Below, in pieces: positions 7,287 to 15,470 of a stretch of DNA of 19,615 bases. How positions within the stretch are numbered: position 1 is the stretch's first letter; every line of letters starts with the position of its first letter. The position numbers were made by a program, and so were the translations under genes. The stretch covers positions 1 to 19,615 of the forward strand of contig JAODMS010000027.1 in the NCBI GenBank assembly GCA_025464925.1. Direction: 5' to 3'. The stretch is from Arthrobacter sp. GTDB lineage: Bacteria > Actinomycetota > Actinomycetes > Actinomycetales > Micrococcaceae. The notes below the pieces were generated by a model. It did not search any database. It saw only the letters and a list, made by a program, of their open reading frames with translations, and was not told the origin of the DNA.

Positions 7287-8570
7287 ATGGCTCGGATTGG
7301 CGAGAGCACGGATCTGCTGAAGTGTTCTTTCTGCGGAAAGAGCCAGAAGCAGGTCCGGAAGCTCATTGCCGGGCCCGGCGTCTACATCTGCGACGAGTGC
7401 ATTGAACTCTGCAACGAGATCATCGAAGAAGAACTCGCAGAAGTAGCTGACCTGGGCAGTTTCGAGCTGCCCAAACCCCGCGAAATCTTCGACTTCCTGC
7501 AGGAATATGTGATTGGCCAGGAGCCAGCCAAGCGTTCGCTCGCCGTCGCGGTCTACAACCACTACAAGCGCATCCAGGCCGGCCACGCCCCCAAGAGCGG
7601 CAGCCTCGCCGAGGGCGTCCACCACGACGACGTCGAGATCGCCAAGTCCAATATCCTGCTGATCGGCCCCACCGGCTGCGGCAAGACCTACCTGGCCCAG
7701 ACCCTGGCCCGGCGCCTCAACGTCCCCTTCGCCGTCGCCGACGCCACGGCCCTGACCGAGGCCGGCTACGTGGGCGAGGACGTCGAGAACATCCTCCTCA
7801 AGCTCATCCAGGCCGCCGACTACGACGTCAAGAAGGCCGAACAGGGCATCATCTACATCGACGAGATCGACAAGATCTCGCGGAAGAGCGAAAACCCCTC
7901 GATCACCCGGGACGTCTCGGGCGAAGGCGTGCAGCAGGCCCTGCTGAAGATCCTGGAGGGCACTGTCGCCTCCGTCCCGCCGCAGGGCGGACGCAAGCAC
8001 CCGCACCAGGAATTCATCCAGATCGACACCACCAACGTATTGTTCATCGTCGCCGGCGCCTTCGCCGGCCTCGAGGAGATCATCGGCTCCCGCTCCGGCC
8101 GGAAGGGAATCGGCTTCGGTGCCCCGCTCAACGAGGTCAAGAACAACGCGGACTCCTACGGCGAGGTCATGCCCGAGGATCTGCTCAAGTTCGGTCTCAT
8201 TCCGGAATTCATCGGCCGGCTCCCGGTCATCACCACGGTCTCAAACCTTGACCGCGCGGCACTGATCCAGATCCTGTCCACGCCCAAGAACGCCCTCGTC
8301 AAGCAGTACCAGAAGATGTTCCTGCTCGACGGCGTCGAGCTCCTGTTCGAGGAAGAGGCGCTGAACACCATTGCGGACCAGGCGCTCGAGCGGGGCACCG
8401 GCGCCCGCGGGCTCCGTGCCATCATGGAGGAAGTGCTGCTTCCGGTGATGTTCGACCTGCCCAGCCGCGACGACATCGCGAGTGTCGTCATCACGGCGGA
8501 CGTCGTGGCCAGCAAGGCCCCGCCCACCATGCTCGCGCACGACTCCGTCAAGCGCCGCAAATCCGCCTGA
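7287..8570 (+). CDS. clpX: ATP-dependent Clp protease ATP-binding subunit ClpX
   Basis: ClpX is a hexameric AAA+ unfoldase that delivers tagged proteins to ClpP1P2. The N-terminal zinc-binding domain has Cys13, Cys16, Cys35 and Cys38. Walker A is GPTGCGKT at 127-134 and Walker B is IIYIDE at 188-193. The substrate-gripping pore loop GYVG is at 160-163 and the RKH loop at 236-238. Sensor II lies in the C-terminal small domain (GTGARGLR, about 371-378). Length is 427 residues, normal for the family, and nothing is truncated. The ATG is preceded by AAGGGG about 7 nt upstream. It is separated from clpP2 by a terminator and a 194-nt gap, so it is probably a separate transcription unit. Confidence 0.97.
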   Translation: MARIGESTDLLKCSFCGKSQKQVRKLIAGPGVYICDECIELCNEIIEEELAEVADLGSFELPKPREIFDFLQEYVIGQEPAKRSLAVAVYNHYKRIQAGHAPKSGSLAEGVHHDDVEIAKSNILLIGPTGCGKTYLAQTLARRLNVPFAVADATALTEAGYVGEDVENILLKLIQAADYDVKKAEQGIIYIDEIDKISRKSENPSITRDVSGEGVQQALLKILEGTVASVPPQGGRKHPHQEFIQIDTTNVLFIVAGAFAGLEEIIGSRSGRKGIGFGAPLNEVKNNADSYGEVMPEDLLKFGLIPEFIGRLPVITTVSNLDRAALIQILSTPKNALVKQYQKMFLLDGVELLFEEEALNTIADQALERGTGARGLRAIMEEVLLPVMFDLPSRDDIASVVITADVVASKAPPTMLAHDSVKRRKSA

Positions 8571-8659
8571 TCCGGAATAAATCCGCGGTTCCGGTCGCTG
8601 CCACCTGTTGACGCGCCGGGTACCGCACCGGCCCGTCGACTACCTTGAGGAGAACACCC

Positions 8660-9277
8660 GTGTCCGAAGCCATCACCAATAAAGCCGACTTCTGGTTTGA
8701 CCCGATGTGCCCCTTTGCCTGGGTCACCTCCCGCTGGATCGGCGAGGTTGAAGAGGTCCGCGACATCAAGACCGAGTGGCACGTCATGAGCCTTGCGGTG
8801 CTCAACGAGGGCCGCGACGAACTCCCGGCAGAGTACCAGGAGTTTCTGGCCAAGGCCTGGGCCCCGGTTCGGGTCATCGTCGCCGCCGCCGAAAAGCACG
8901 GGACCGAGAACATCAAGGCGCTCTATGACGCCATGGGCACCAAGATCCACAATGAGGGCAACGGCGACATCGCCGAAGTCATCTCCAAGTCACTGTCCGA
9001 GGTCGGCCTGCCGGCGGAGCTCGCCGCAGCGGCCCACACGGACGAATTCGATGCCCAGCTGCGCACCAGCCACGAGTCCGGCACCTCCCTGGTCGGCCAG
9101 GATGTGGGCACTCCCGTTGTCGCCTTCAACGGCACGGCGTTCTTCGGTCCGGTCCTGACCCGCATCCCGCGGGGCGAAGACGCCGGACGCCTCTGGGATG
9201 CCGCGGTGGCGCTGGCATCGTTCCCGTACTTCTTTGAAATCAAGCGCAGCCGGACCGAACGCCCCGTCTTCGACTAG
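8660..9277 (+). CDS. DsbA-family mycothiol nitroreductase-like protein (Rv2466c type), single active-site Cys
   Basis: The 205-residue protein follows the M. tuberculosis Rv2466c pattern along its whole length: ADFWFDPMCP near the start, then HVMSLA, AWAPVR, IHNEGN, VGTPVV with the cis-proline, FFGPVLTRIPRGE, and RTERPVFD at the end. Rv2466c is a mycothiol-dependent oxidoreductase with a CPWC centre. Here the centre is Cys17-Pro-Phe-Ala20, so the nucleophilic Cys is kept but the resolving Cys is replaced by Ala. A monothiol, mycothiol-dependent mechanism is inferred. The GTG start has GAGGAG 7 nt upstream; an in-frame TTG at 8645 overlaps that site and is rejected. In M. tuberculosis the orthologue lies between pepN and rpiB, but here it follows clpX. 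Confidence 0.88.
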   Translation: MSEAITNKADFWFDPMCPFAWVTSRWIGEVEEVRDIKTEWHVMSLAVLNEGRDELPAEYQEFLAKAWAPVRVIVAAAEKHGTENIKALYDAMGTKIHNEGNGDIAEVISKSLSEVGLPAELAAAAHTDEFDAQLRTSHESGTSLVGQDVGTPVVAFNGTAFFGPVLTRIPRGEDAGRLWDAAVALASFPYFFEIKRSRTERPVFD

Positions 9278-9328
9278 GCCGTTCCAAGTGCCCGCAGGTG
9301 CCAGGTCAGGCGCCGCGGAGCAACGAAT

Positions 9329-9370
9329 GAGCCCCGGAAGAACTACATCCATGTAGTTCCTCCGGGGCTC
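9329..9370 (+). terminator. 20-bp inverted repeat after the DsbA-like gene
   Basis: Arms 9329-9348 and 9351-9370 pair at 19 of 20 positions around a 2-nt centre. It is followed by TTGTGCATT, a poor U-tract. It is probably the end of the clpX/DsbA-side transcript. Confidence 0.65.
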
Positions 9371-9574
9371 TTGTGCATTCCGGAGCCGAGGAGAACAATT
9401 GAATCTACCCACTTCGAAAGATCTGGGACGCAGGAACCAAAGATTCAGTGACACTCATCCGACGCAGCCTACGGCAAAGTCAGATGATGGCTACCAGTGA
9501 CGAGGTAGGAAGACCTGAAAGTCCGAGGATCCTGCCAGATTGCCAAAGACGTCACCAGGCAATCGACAAAAGTC
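9371..9574 (+). other. Unassigned intergenic segment with stem-loops; candidate small RNA or decayed element
   Basis: This segment is visibly lower in GC than its neighbours and holds no convincing gene. A 36-codon ORF (9484-9594) has no ribosome-binding site and uses several AGA/AGG codons, so I do not call it. Two short perfect stems are present: CTACC with GGTAG (9491-9508) and GATTGCC with GGCAATC (9538-9564). A third hairpin of terminator shape follows at 9575-9609. The row of hairpins ending in a terminator suggests a non-coding RNA. A remnant of a mobile element is the alternative. No known riboswitch class was recognised. Confidence 0.35.
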
Positions 9575-9609
9575 GAAGCCCCACCAACGGCTAACGCTGA
9601 TGGGGCTTC
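9575..9609 (+). terminator. Terminator-like hairpin upstream of the GH15 gene
   Basis: GAAGCCCCA (9575-9583) and TGGGGCTTC (9601-9609) form a perfect 9-bp stem around a 17-nt loop. It is followed by CCCTTTGCCC on the plus strand. The opposite strand reads GACTTTTG after the stem, so it could act in either direction. Confidence 0.55.
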
Positions 9610-9626
9610 CCCTTTGCCCAAAATCT

Positions 9627-9661
9627 GCGCGCACAACAGTCCGGCGCGCACAACGGTCCGG
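9627..9661 (+). repeat. Tandem 17-bp repeat, two copies, upstream of the GH15 gene
   Basis: Copies start at 9627 and 9644 and match at 17 of 18 positions over GCGCGCACAAC-R-GTCCGG. The second copy ends 3 nt before the GGGAGG ribosome-binding site. This is either a recent slippage duplication or a pair of binding sites controlling the sugar hydrolase gene. Confidence 0.7.
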
Positions 9662-9675
9662 GCAGGGAGGCGCCC

Positions 9676-11517
9676 ATGAGCAACGACCCCATTGCCGACT
9701 ACGCCCTGCTGTCCGACTGCCGCTCCGCTGCCCTCGTGAGCGCTTCCGGCTCGGTGGACTGGCTGTGCTTTCCGCGTTTTGACAGTCCATCGGTCTTCGG
9801 CCGGGTCCTCGGCCCCGAAGCGGGGTCCTGGTCGATCCGTCCCGCCACCGGGTACTCCTCCGCCCGGCGCTACCGCGGACCGACAATGGTGCTGGAGACG
9901 GTCCATACCGCTCCGGGGGGAAGCCTGACCGTGACGGATGCCCTCGCGCTCGGCACCGGCAAGAGAGGCCACCAACTGGGCGCGGCGGTGCCGGGAGCCC
10001 TGCTGCGGCAGGTCCGCTGTACCGAGGGAGCCGTGCCGGTGGACATCGTGCTGTCCCCGCGGCCGGAATACGGGCTGATCACGCCGCTGCTGCAGGACGC
10101 CGCCGGCGGCGTCCTTGTCCGCGGGGGAGCGGATGTCCTCGCCTTTTCCACCCCGGTCCCCTTCGAGTTCAGCGGGGACGCGGCGCACGCCAGGCTGCTC
10201 CTCCGGTCCGGAGAGGTCCTGGGCTTCGCCCTGCACCACCGCAACAGCTGGCAGGACGCGCCGTCCTTCTGGACCCAGGCGGACATCGCCCGGATGCTCG
10301 CCGACACACTGGAGGGCTGGACCAGCTGGTCGGAAATCCACCAGGGCTACCGGGGCCCTTGGGAAGACCTGGTAGCTGCCAGCGGCCGGATCCTGCAGTC
10401 CCTCAGCTACTATCCCACCGGGGCGATCGTCGCCGCGCCGACGACGTCCCTGCCGGAAGTTGCCGGCGGCACGCGCAACTGGGACTACCGGTACACCTGG
10501 ATCAGGGATGCCAGCATGACCCTGCAGGCGCTGTGGGTGGCTGCCTGCCCGGATGAGGCCGGAAAATTCTTCCGGTTCATGGCCTCGGCGGCTGCCAGCC
10601 AACTGGCCAGAGGCGCCGACCTGCAGATCATGTACGGCGTCGGCGGCGAGCGGGACCTGTCCGAACGGGAGCTTCCCCGCCTTCCGGGGTGGCGGGGAAG
10701 CACCCCGGTCCGGGTCGGCAACGGTGCGTGGAACCAGCGGCAGCTCGATGTCTACGGTGAGCTCCTCGACGCCGCCGCGACCCTGCCGGGGGACCTCGCC
10801 GAGCTGGAACCGGAGATCCTGCGGTTCCTTGCCGATGCCGCGGATGCCGCCGCAGCGGGCTGGCAGTCCACGGACCAGGGCATCTGGGAGGTCCGGGGGA
10901 ACCCGCGCCACTATCTCCATTCAAAGCTCATGTGCTGGGTCGCCGTGGACCGGGCCATCGACCTCGCCGCTGTCCTGCACGCCTCCGACAGGGTGCCGTC
11001 CTGGCAAGAGGCGCGGGGCCGGATTGCCGATTCCATCCGCACGAACGGCTGGAGCGAAGCGGCGAACGCGTACACCCAGTCGTACGGCTCCGAGGAACTC
11101 GACGCATCGGCCCTGATGCTCGCCATTGTGGGGTTCCTCCCGGCGGATGACCCCCGCATGCTCGCCACGGTCGAGGCGATTGAACAGCGGCTCACGGACA
11201 GCAGGGGGCTCGTGTACCGCTACCGAGGCGACGATGGGTTCCCCGGGCAGGAGGGCACGTTTCTGCTGTGCACTTTCTGGCTGGCCCAGGCCCTCGCCCT
11301 CGCCGGGAACACCCAACGCGCACGCGCTGTCTTCGAGCGGGCCGCCGGGTTCGCCACCGATCTGGGCCTGATGGCCGAACAGGTGGCCGCTGACAGCGGT
11401 GAACTGCTGGGTAATTTCCCGCAGGCCTTCAGCCATGTCGGTCTTGTCAACGCCGCCTGGGCCATCAGCACCGCGGAGGACAAGGAACGGGGAAGGGCTC
11501 CGTCCAGGAACACCTGA
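9676..11517 (+). CDS. Glycoside hydrolase family 15 protein (trehalase/glucoamylase type)
   Basis: GH15 enzymes are inverting alpha-glucosidases with an (alpha/alpha)6 barrel. The actinobacterial branch includes cytoplasmic trehalases and glucoamylases. The N-terminal beta domain starts with IADYALLSDCRSAALVSASGSVDWLCFPRFD, typical of this group. The barrel begins near GTRNWDYRYTWIRDASMTLQAL (about 266-287). The likely general acid is Glu405 in GIWEVRG and the likely general base is Glu526 in GQEGTFLLC. No signal peptide is present, so the enzyme should be intracellular. Length is 613 residues. The ATG has GGGAGG 5 nt upstream. It converges on valS, with 38 nt between the stops. The substrate cannot be fixed from sequence: trehalose, maltose and dextrin are all possible. 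Confidence 0.9.
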   Translation: MSNDPIADYALLSDCRSAALVSASGSVDWLCFPRFDSPSVFGRVLGPEAGSWSIRPATGYSSARRYRGPTMVLETVHTAPGGSLTVTDALALGTGKRGHQLGAAVPGALLRQVRCTEGAVPVDIVLSPRPEYGLITPLLQDAAGGVLVRGGADVLAFSTPVPFEFSGDAAHARLLLRSGEVLGFALHHRNSWQDAPSFWTQADIARMLADTLEGWTSWSEIHQGYRGPWEDLVAASGRILQSLSYYPTGAIVAAPTTSLPEVAGGTRNWDYRYTWIRDASMTLQALWVAACPDEAGKFFRFMASAAASQLARGADLQIMYGVGGERDLSERELPRLPGWRGSTPVRVGNGAWNQRQLDVYGELLDAAATLPGDLAELEPEILRFLADAADAAAAGWQSTDQGIWEVRGNPRHYLHSKLMCWVAVDRAIDLAAVLHASDRVPSWQEARGRIADSIRTNGWSEAANAYTQSYGSEELDASALMLAIVGFLPADDPRMLATVEAIEQRLTDSRGLVYRYRGDDGFPGQEGTFLLCTFWLAQALALAGNTQRARAVFERAAGFATDLGLMAEQVAADSGELLGNFPQAFSHVGLVNAAWAISTAEDKERGRAPSRNT

Positions 11518-11555
11518 ACGAAGCCCTCCTTGGCTCACCCTCCGGATCCGTACCG

Positions 11556-14174
11556 TTAAGCCTGGGCGGGTTCCTCGGCCGGGGCCAGGACGACGTCGCT
11601 GACGGTCAGTTCGCCCTCCCCGGCCACGAGCGTCAGCTCACGGGCATTGGCGGCGGCCTTGAGGTCGGCCAGGCCCGCCTTCAGCTGGGTGGTGAGGGAT
11701 TCCGAGGCCGTGATGGTCGCGGACAGGACCTCCGTGCGCTGCTTGACCTTGGCCTCGGACTTGGCCTTGCGGATGCCGCTCAGCGCGGTCCCGACGGTGG
11801 CCAGCAGCGTGGTGTCGCCGTCGATCTCCACGGCGGACGGCCACGCGGCGCGGTGCACGGAACCTGTGCGCCACCAGCTCCATACTTCCTCCGTGGCGAA
11901 GGGCAGGAACGGGGCGAACAGCCGCAGCAGCGTGTCCAGGCTCGTCGCCAGCGCCGCCAGCACGGAGGCCTGCTGGGCCTCGCCGGCGGCACCGTAGGCG
12001 CGGTCCTTGATGAGCTCCACATAATCATCGGTGAAGTGCCAGAAGAAGCTCTCCGTGATCTGCAGCGCCCGGGCGTAGTCGTAGTTCTCGAACGCCTTCG
12101 TGGCCTGCACGACAACGTCGGAGAGCTGGGCGAGCACGGCCCGGTCCAGCGGGTTGGCCAGCACCGACAGCTCGCCGGAAACCACGGAGTCCTCGGTGGC
12201 GCCAAGGTTCAGCACGAACTTGGAGGCGTTGAGCAGCTTGATCGCCAGGCGGCGGCCGATCTTCATCTGGGCGATCTCGTAGGCGGTGTCCGCGCCGAGC
12301 TTCGCGGAGGCGGCCCAGTAGCGGACGGCGTCGGAGCCGTATTCGTTGAGCACATCGGTGGGAACAATCACGTTGCCCTTGGACTTGGACATCTTCTTGC
12401 GGTCCGGGTCGAGAATCCAGCCCGAGATGGCCGCGTGCTTCCACGGTGCGGTCTGCTGCAGGGCGTCGGCGCGCACCACTGAGGAGAACAGCCAGGTCCG
12501 GATGATGTCGTGGGCCTGGGGCCGGACGTCGAAGGGGAAGACCTTGGCGAAGAGCGCCTCGTCCGTGCTCCAGCCGCCCACTATCTGCGGGGTCAGCGAG
12601 GACGTGGCCCAGGTGTCAAGCACATCGGCGTCGCCGGTGAAGCCGCCGGGCAGGTCGCGCTGGGCTTCCTCGTAGCCTGGTGCGGCGTCGGCCGCGGGAT
12701 CCACCGGAAGCTGCGCGTCGGACGGCACGATCGGTGCGTCGTATTCCGGGTTGCCGTCGGCGTCGAGCGGATACCAGACCGGTACCGGCACGCCGAAGAA
12801 GCGCTGCCGGGAAACCAGCCAGTCACCGTTCAGGCCGGAGATCCAGTTTTCGTACCGGGAGCGCATGAAGGCCGGGTGGAACTCGATCTCGCGGCCGCGG
12901 GCGATCAGGCGTTCGCGGCGGTCTTCGTCGCGGCCGCCGTTGCGGATGTACCACTGGCGGGAGGTGACCACTTCGAGGGGCTTGTCGCCCTTCTCGAAGA
13001 AGTTGACCGGATGCAGAATCTTCTTGGGTTCACCGTCCAGCAGCTCCGCGGCGGCCAGCTGCTCCACCACGGTTTCCTTGGCGCTGAAGACTGTCTTGCC
13101 GGCAATGGCCTTGAAGTTCGACTGGCCGTCTGCCGTGCTGATCCAGTCCGGGGTCTCGCCGAGAATGCGGCCGTCGCGGCCCACGATGGCCCGGGTGGGC
13201 AGCTGGAGTTCCCGCCACCAGGTGACGTCGGTGAGGTCACCGAAGGTGCAGACCATGGCGATGCCGGAGCCCTTGTCCGCCTTGGCGAGCGGGTGGGCCT
13301 TGACCTCCACCTCGACGCCGAACAGGGGAGAGGTGACCTTCTTGCCGAACAGCGGCTGGTACCGTTCGTCGTCGGGGTTCGCCACGAGGGCGGCGCAGGC
13401 GGCCAGCAGCTCCGGGCGGGTGGTCTCGATGTAGATTTTCTCGCCGTCTTCGGTGAAGAACGGATAGCGGTAGTAGGCGCCCGCCACTTCGCGGTCCTCC
13501 AGCTCGGCCTGGGCCACAGCGGTCCGGAAGGTGACGTCCCACAGCGTGGGGGCTTCGGCCATGTAGGCGTCCCCGGCGGCGAGGTTGGCCAGGAAGGCGC
13601 GCTGGGAGATGGCGCGGGACTTGTCATCGATGGTGCGGTACGTCAGGTCCCAGTCGACGGACAGGCCGAGGGTTTGGAACAGGTTCTCGAAGACCAACTC
13701 GTCCTCGACGGCGAGTTCCTCGCACAGTTCAATGAAGTTACGGCGCGAGACGACGTCGAAATCGCGCTGGTTCTTGGCGGGCTCCGCCGGCGGGCGGTAG
13801 CCGGCGTCATAGGGGATCGCCGGATCGCAGCGGACGCCGTAGTAGTTCTGGACGCGGCGCTCGGTGGGCAGGCCGTTGTCATCCCAGCCCATGGGGTAGA
13901 AGACGTTCTTGCCGGTCATGCGCTGGTACCGCGCCAGGACATCCGTCTGGGTGTAGGAGAACATGTGGCCGACGTGGAGCGATCCCGATGCGGTAGGCGG
14001 GGGAGTGTCGATCGAATAGACCTGCTCCCGGGTGGTCTCCGGGTTGAACTTGTAGGTCCCTTCGTCAAGCCAGCGCCGGGTGAGGGCGGCTTCCAGCCCC
14101 TCCAGGGCGGGCTTGTCCGGAACGTTGATGGGGGCAGTGGTGGGCGTGTCTGTACCCTGAGTGTCTTCAGCCAT
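11556..14174 (-). CDS. valS: Valyl-tRNA synthetase, archaeal-like type
   Basis: This class Ia synthetase charges tRNA-Val. The HIGH-type motif is HVGH at 67-70 and the KMSKS loop is at 594-598. The editing domain lies between them, and the anticodon-binding helical domain is at about 650-790. The stretch IDTPPPTASGSLHVGHMFSYTQTD and later GWDDNGLPTERRVQNYYGV resemble archaeal and rickettsial ValRS rather than E. coli ValRS (IPPPNVTGSLHMGH). The C-terminus is short (872 residues in all) and lacks the long coiled-coil arm seen in the usual bacterial enzyme. The upstream ribosome-binding site is weak (GAAAG). It is divergent from the DUF488 gene, with 73 nt between the starts. Confidence 0.96.
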   Translation of the reverse strand: MAEDTQGTDTPTTAPINVPDKPALEGLEAALTRRWLDEGTYKFNPETTREQVYSIDTPPPTASGSLHVGHMFSYTQTDVLARYQRMTGKNVFYPMGWDDNGLPTERRVQNYYGVRCDPAIPYDAGYRPPAEPAKNQRDFDVVSRRNFIELCEELAVEDELVFENLFQTLGLSVDWDLTYRTIDDKSRAISQRAFLANLAAGDAYMAEAPTLWDVTFRTAVAQAELEDREVAGAYYRYPFFTEDGEKIYIETTRPELLAACAALVANPDDERYQPLFGKKVTSPLFGVEVEVKAHPLAKADKGSGIAMVCTFGDLTDVTWWRELQLPTRAIVGRDGRILGETPDWISTADGQSNFKAIAGKTVFSAKETVVEQLAAAELLDGEPKKILHPVNFFEKGDKPLEVVTSRQWYIRNGGRDEDRRERLIARGREIEFHPAFMRSRYENWISGLNGDWLVSRQRFFGVPVPVWYPLDADGNPEYDAPIVPSDAQLPVDPAADAAPGYEEAQRDLPGGFTGDADVLDTWATSSLTPQIVGGWSTDEALFAKVFPFDVRPQAHDIIRTWLFSSVVRADALQQTAPWKHAAISGWILDPDRKKMSKSKGNVIVPTDVLNEYGSDAVRYWAASAKLGADTAYEIAQMKIGRRLAIKLLNASKFVLNLGATEDSVVSGELSVLANPLDRAVLAQLSDVVVQATKAFENYDYARALQITESFFWHFTDDYVELIKDRAYGAAGEAQQASVLAALATSLDTLLRLFAPFLPFATEEVWSWWRTGSVHRAAWPSAVEIDGDTTLLATVGTALSGIRKAKSEAKVKQRTEVLSATITASESLTTQLKAGLADLKAAANARELTLVAGEGELTVSDVVLAPAEEPAQA

Positions 14175-14235
14175 GAACCAATTCTTTCACGGCCCGCACC
14201 CGGAGCCTGCCGTGGCCGGGCGGCCCGGGCTGCAG

Positions 14236-14241
14236 TAGCAT
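14236..14241 (+). promoter_or_regulatory. -10 box TAGCAT, probable leaderless start
   Basis: TAGCAT ends 6 nt before the ATG at 14248, and no Shine-Dalgarno sequence is present. The arrangement is the same as before the gene at 1134. Confidence 0.55.
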
Positions 14242-14247
14242 GCGCAG

Positions 14248-14607
14248 ATGGAGAAATCTTCCGGACGTTTTGCCATCAAGCGCGTGTATGACGAAGCCGC
14301 CGACGACGACGGCTGCCGCGTCCTGGTGGACCGGCTCTGGCCGCGCGGGGTCAGCAAGGAGCGCGCGCAGCTTCAGTTGTGGCTCAAGGAGGTGGCGCCG
14401 TCGCCGCCGCTGCGGAAGGAGTTCGCCCACATGCAGGAACGGTTTCCGGATTTCCGTGCGGCGTATGAGGCGGAGCTGGAGGGCAATCCGGCGGTCGGGA
14501 CGCTGCTGGACCTCGCCGCGGAGCACGGGAAGGTGACGCTGCTGTTCGGTGCGAAGGATCTGGAGACCAACCACGCGCGGGTGCTGATGGAATTCCTGAG
14601 GCGCTAA
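14248..14607 (+). CDS. DUF488 family protein (YeaO-like)
   Basis: This 119-residue protein has the hallmarks of the YeaO branch of DUF488: IKRVYDEA near the N-terminus, RVLVDRLWPRGVSKE at about 24-38, a central helical region, and KVTLLFGAKDLETNHARVL at about 97-115. The biochemical role of the family is not established and no catalytic residues can be named. There is no signal peptide or membrane segment. It is divergent from valS and followed by the SDR gene 78 nt downstream, which has its own -10 candidate. Translation is probably leaderless. Confidence 0.85.
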   Translation: MEKSSGRFAIKRVYDEAADDDGCRVLVDRLWPRGVSKERAQLQLWLKEVAPSPPLRKEFAHMQERFPDFRAAYEAELEGNPAVGTLLDLAAEHGKVTLLFGAKDLETNHARVLMEFLRR

Positions 14608-14673
14608 ATCCAGGCCCGACCGCCCGCCGATTCCGCCCTGCGGTCATTCCGCGCGGGATCACGGCCGTGAGGT

Positions 14674-14679
14674 TAGGGT
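14674..14679 (+). promoter_or_regulatory. -10 box TAGGGT before the SDR gene
   Basis: TAGGGT ends 6 nt before the ATG at 14686, the same layout as the other suspected leaderless genes. It is ambiguous because AGGG within it, 7 nt from the ATG, could also serve as a ribosome-binding site. Confidence 0.4.
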
Positions 14680-14685
14680 GGTGCC

Positions 14686-15447
14686 ATGACTGAGGGAATC
14701 CAGAATAAAGCAGCAGTAGTCACCGGAGCCAGCACCGGAATCGGCGAGGCCACCGTCCGCGCCTTGCGGGCCGAAGGCTGGAACGTCTTCGCGGTGGCCC
14801 GCCGTGCGGACCGGCTCGAGTCGCTCGCCGCCGAAACCGGCGCCGTCGCCCTCCCGGCAGACGTGACCGACGACGCCGATGTCGCCCGGGTCGTGGCCGA
14901 GGTGACCCACGCCGGCGGCATCGACACCCTGATCAACGTCGCCGGCGGGGCACGCGGCGCCGACCGGGTGGCCGACGCCAAGACCGACGACTGGGAATGG
15001 ATGTACCAGGTCAACGTCCTCGGGACGATGAAACTGACCCGGGCCTTCCTGCCCATGCTGCGGGCCTGCGGGAAAGGCACCGTCCTGAACCTCACCTCGA
15101 CGGCCGGACTGTCCGCCTACGAGGGCGGCGGCGGCTACAACGCGGCGAAGTTCGCCCAGCACGCCCTGACCGGCGCCCTGCGGCTGGAAGAGGCCGAGCA
15201 CAATATCCGGGTGATCGAGGTGGCTCCCGGCCTGGTGCAGACCGAAGAGTTCGCGCTGAACCGGCTCGGCGGCAACGAGGAGGCGGCCGCAAAGGTCTAC
15301 CAGGGCGTCGAGAAGCCCCTGACGGCGGCCGACGTCGCCGACGTGGTGCGCTACGCCGTCGTGGCGCCGCACCACGTCAATCTGGATCAGATCGTCATCC
15401 GGCCGGTGGCGCAGGCCGCCAACTACAAGCTGATCCGCAAGAGCTAA
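14686..15447 (+). CDS. Short-chain dehydrogenase/reductase (SDR), classical type
   Basis: A 253-residue NAD(P)-dependent oxidoreductase. The Rossmann nucleotide-binding motif TGASTGIG is at 13-20. The structural Asn110, catalytic Ser138, Tyr151 and Lys155 (YNAAK) complete the classical tetrad. Arg39 and Arg40 after the second beta strand (VFAVARRADRL) suggest a preference for NADP(H). The C-terminus has PGLVQTEEF at about 183-191, typical of the YdfG-like group that oxidises 3-hydroxy acids and serine-type alcohols, but the substrate cannot be fixed. It lies downstream of the DUF488 gene and converges on the EEP gene, with 23 nt between the stops. Confidence 0.92.
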   Translation: MTEGIQNKAAVVTGASTGIGEATVRALRAEGWNVFAVARRADRLESLAAETGAVALPADVTDDADVARVVAEVTHAGGIDTLINVAGGARGADRVADAKTDDWEWMYQVNVLGTMKLTRAFLPMLRACGKGTVLNLTSTAGLSAYEGGGGYNAAKFAQHALTGALRLEEAEHNIRVIEVAPGLVQTEEFALNRLGGNEEAAAKVYQGVEKPLTAADVADVVRYAVVAPHHVNLDQIVIRPVAQAANYKLIRKS

Positions 15448-15470
15448 CCAGCCGGACCCCGGCGCTACGC

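Noticed and set aside
8571..8594. Possible terminator directly after clpX (CCGGAA with TTCCGG)
   Set aside because: Only 6 bp with an 11-nt loop and no U-tract; could arise by chance at this GC content.
9484..9594. 36-codon ORF in the intergenic gap
   Set aside because: No ribosome-binding site, rare AGA/AGG codons unlike all neighbours, and it ends inside a terminator-like hairpin.
9410..9610. Resemblance to a c-di-AMP (ydaO) riboswitch: GGGACGCAGGAACC and GGCTAAC fragments
   Set aside because: The remaining conserved elements are absent and GGCTAAC falls in the terminator loop. Not enough to assign a class.
9469..10920. 483-codon minus-strand ORF opposite the GH15 gene
   Set aside because: The plus-strand gene has a ribosome-binding site and GH15 motifs. 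The antisense product is Pro/Gly/Arg-rich and unlike any family.
12510..14291. 593-codon plus-strand ORF opposite valS
   Set aside because: It is the antisense shadow of the valS frame, which carries HVGH and KMSKS. The product shows Gly/Val/Ala-rich sequence with no domain.
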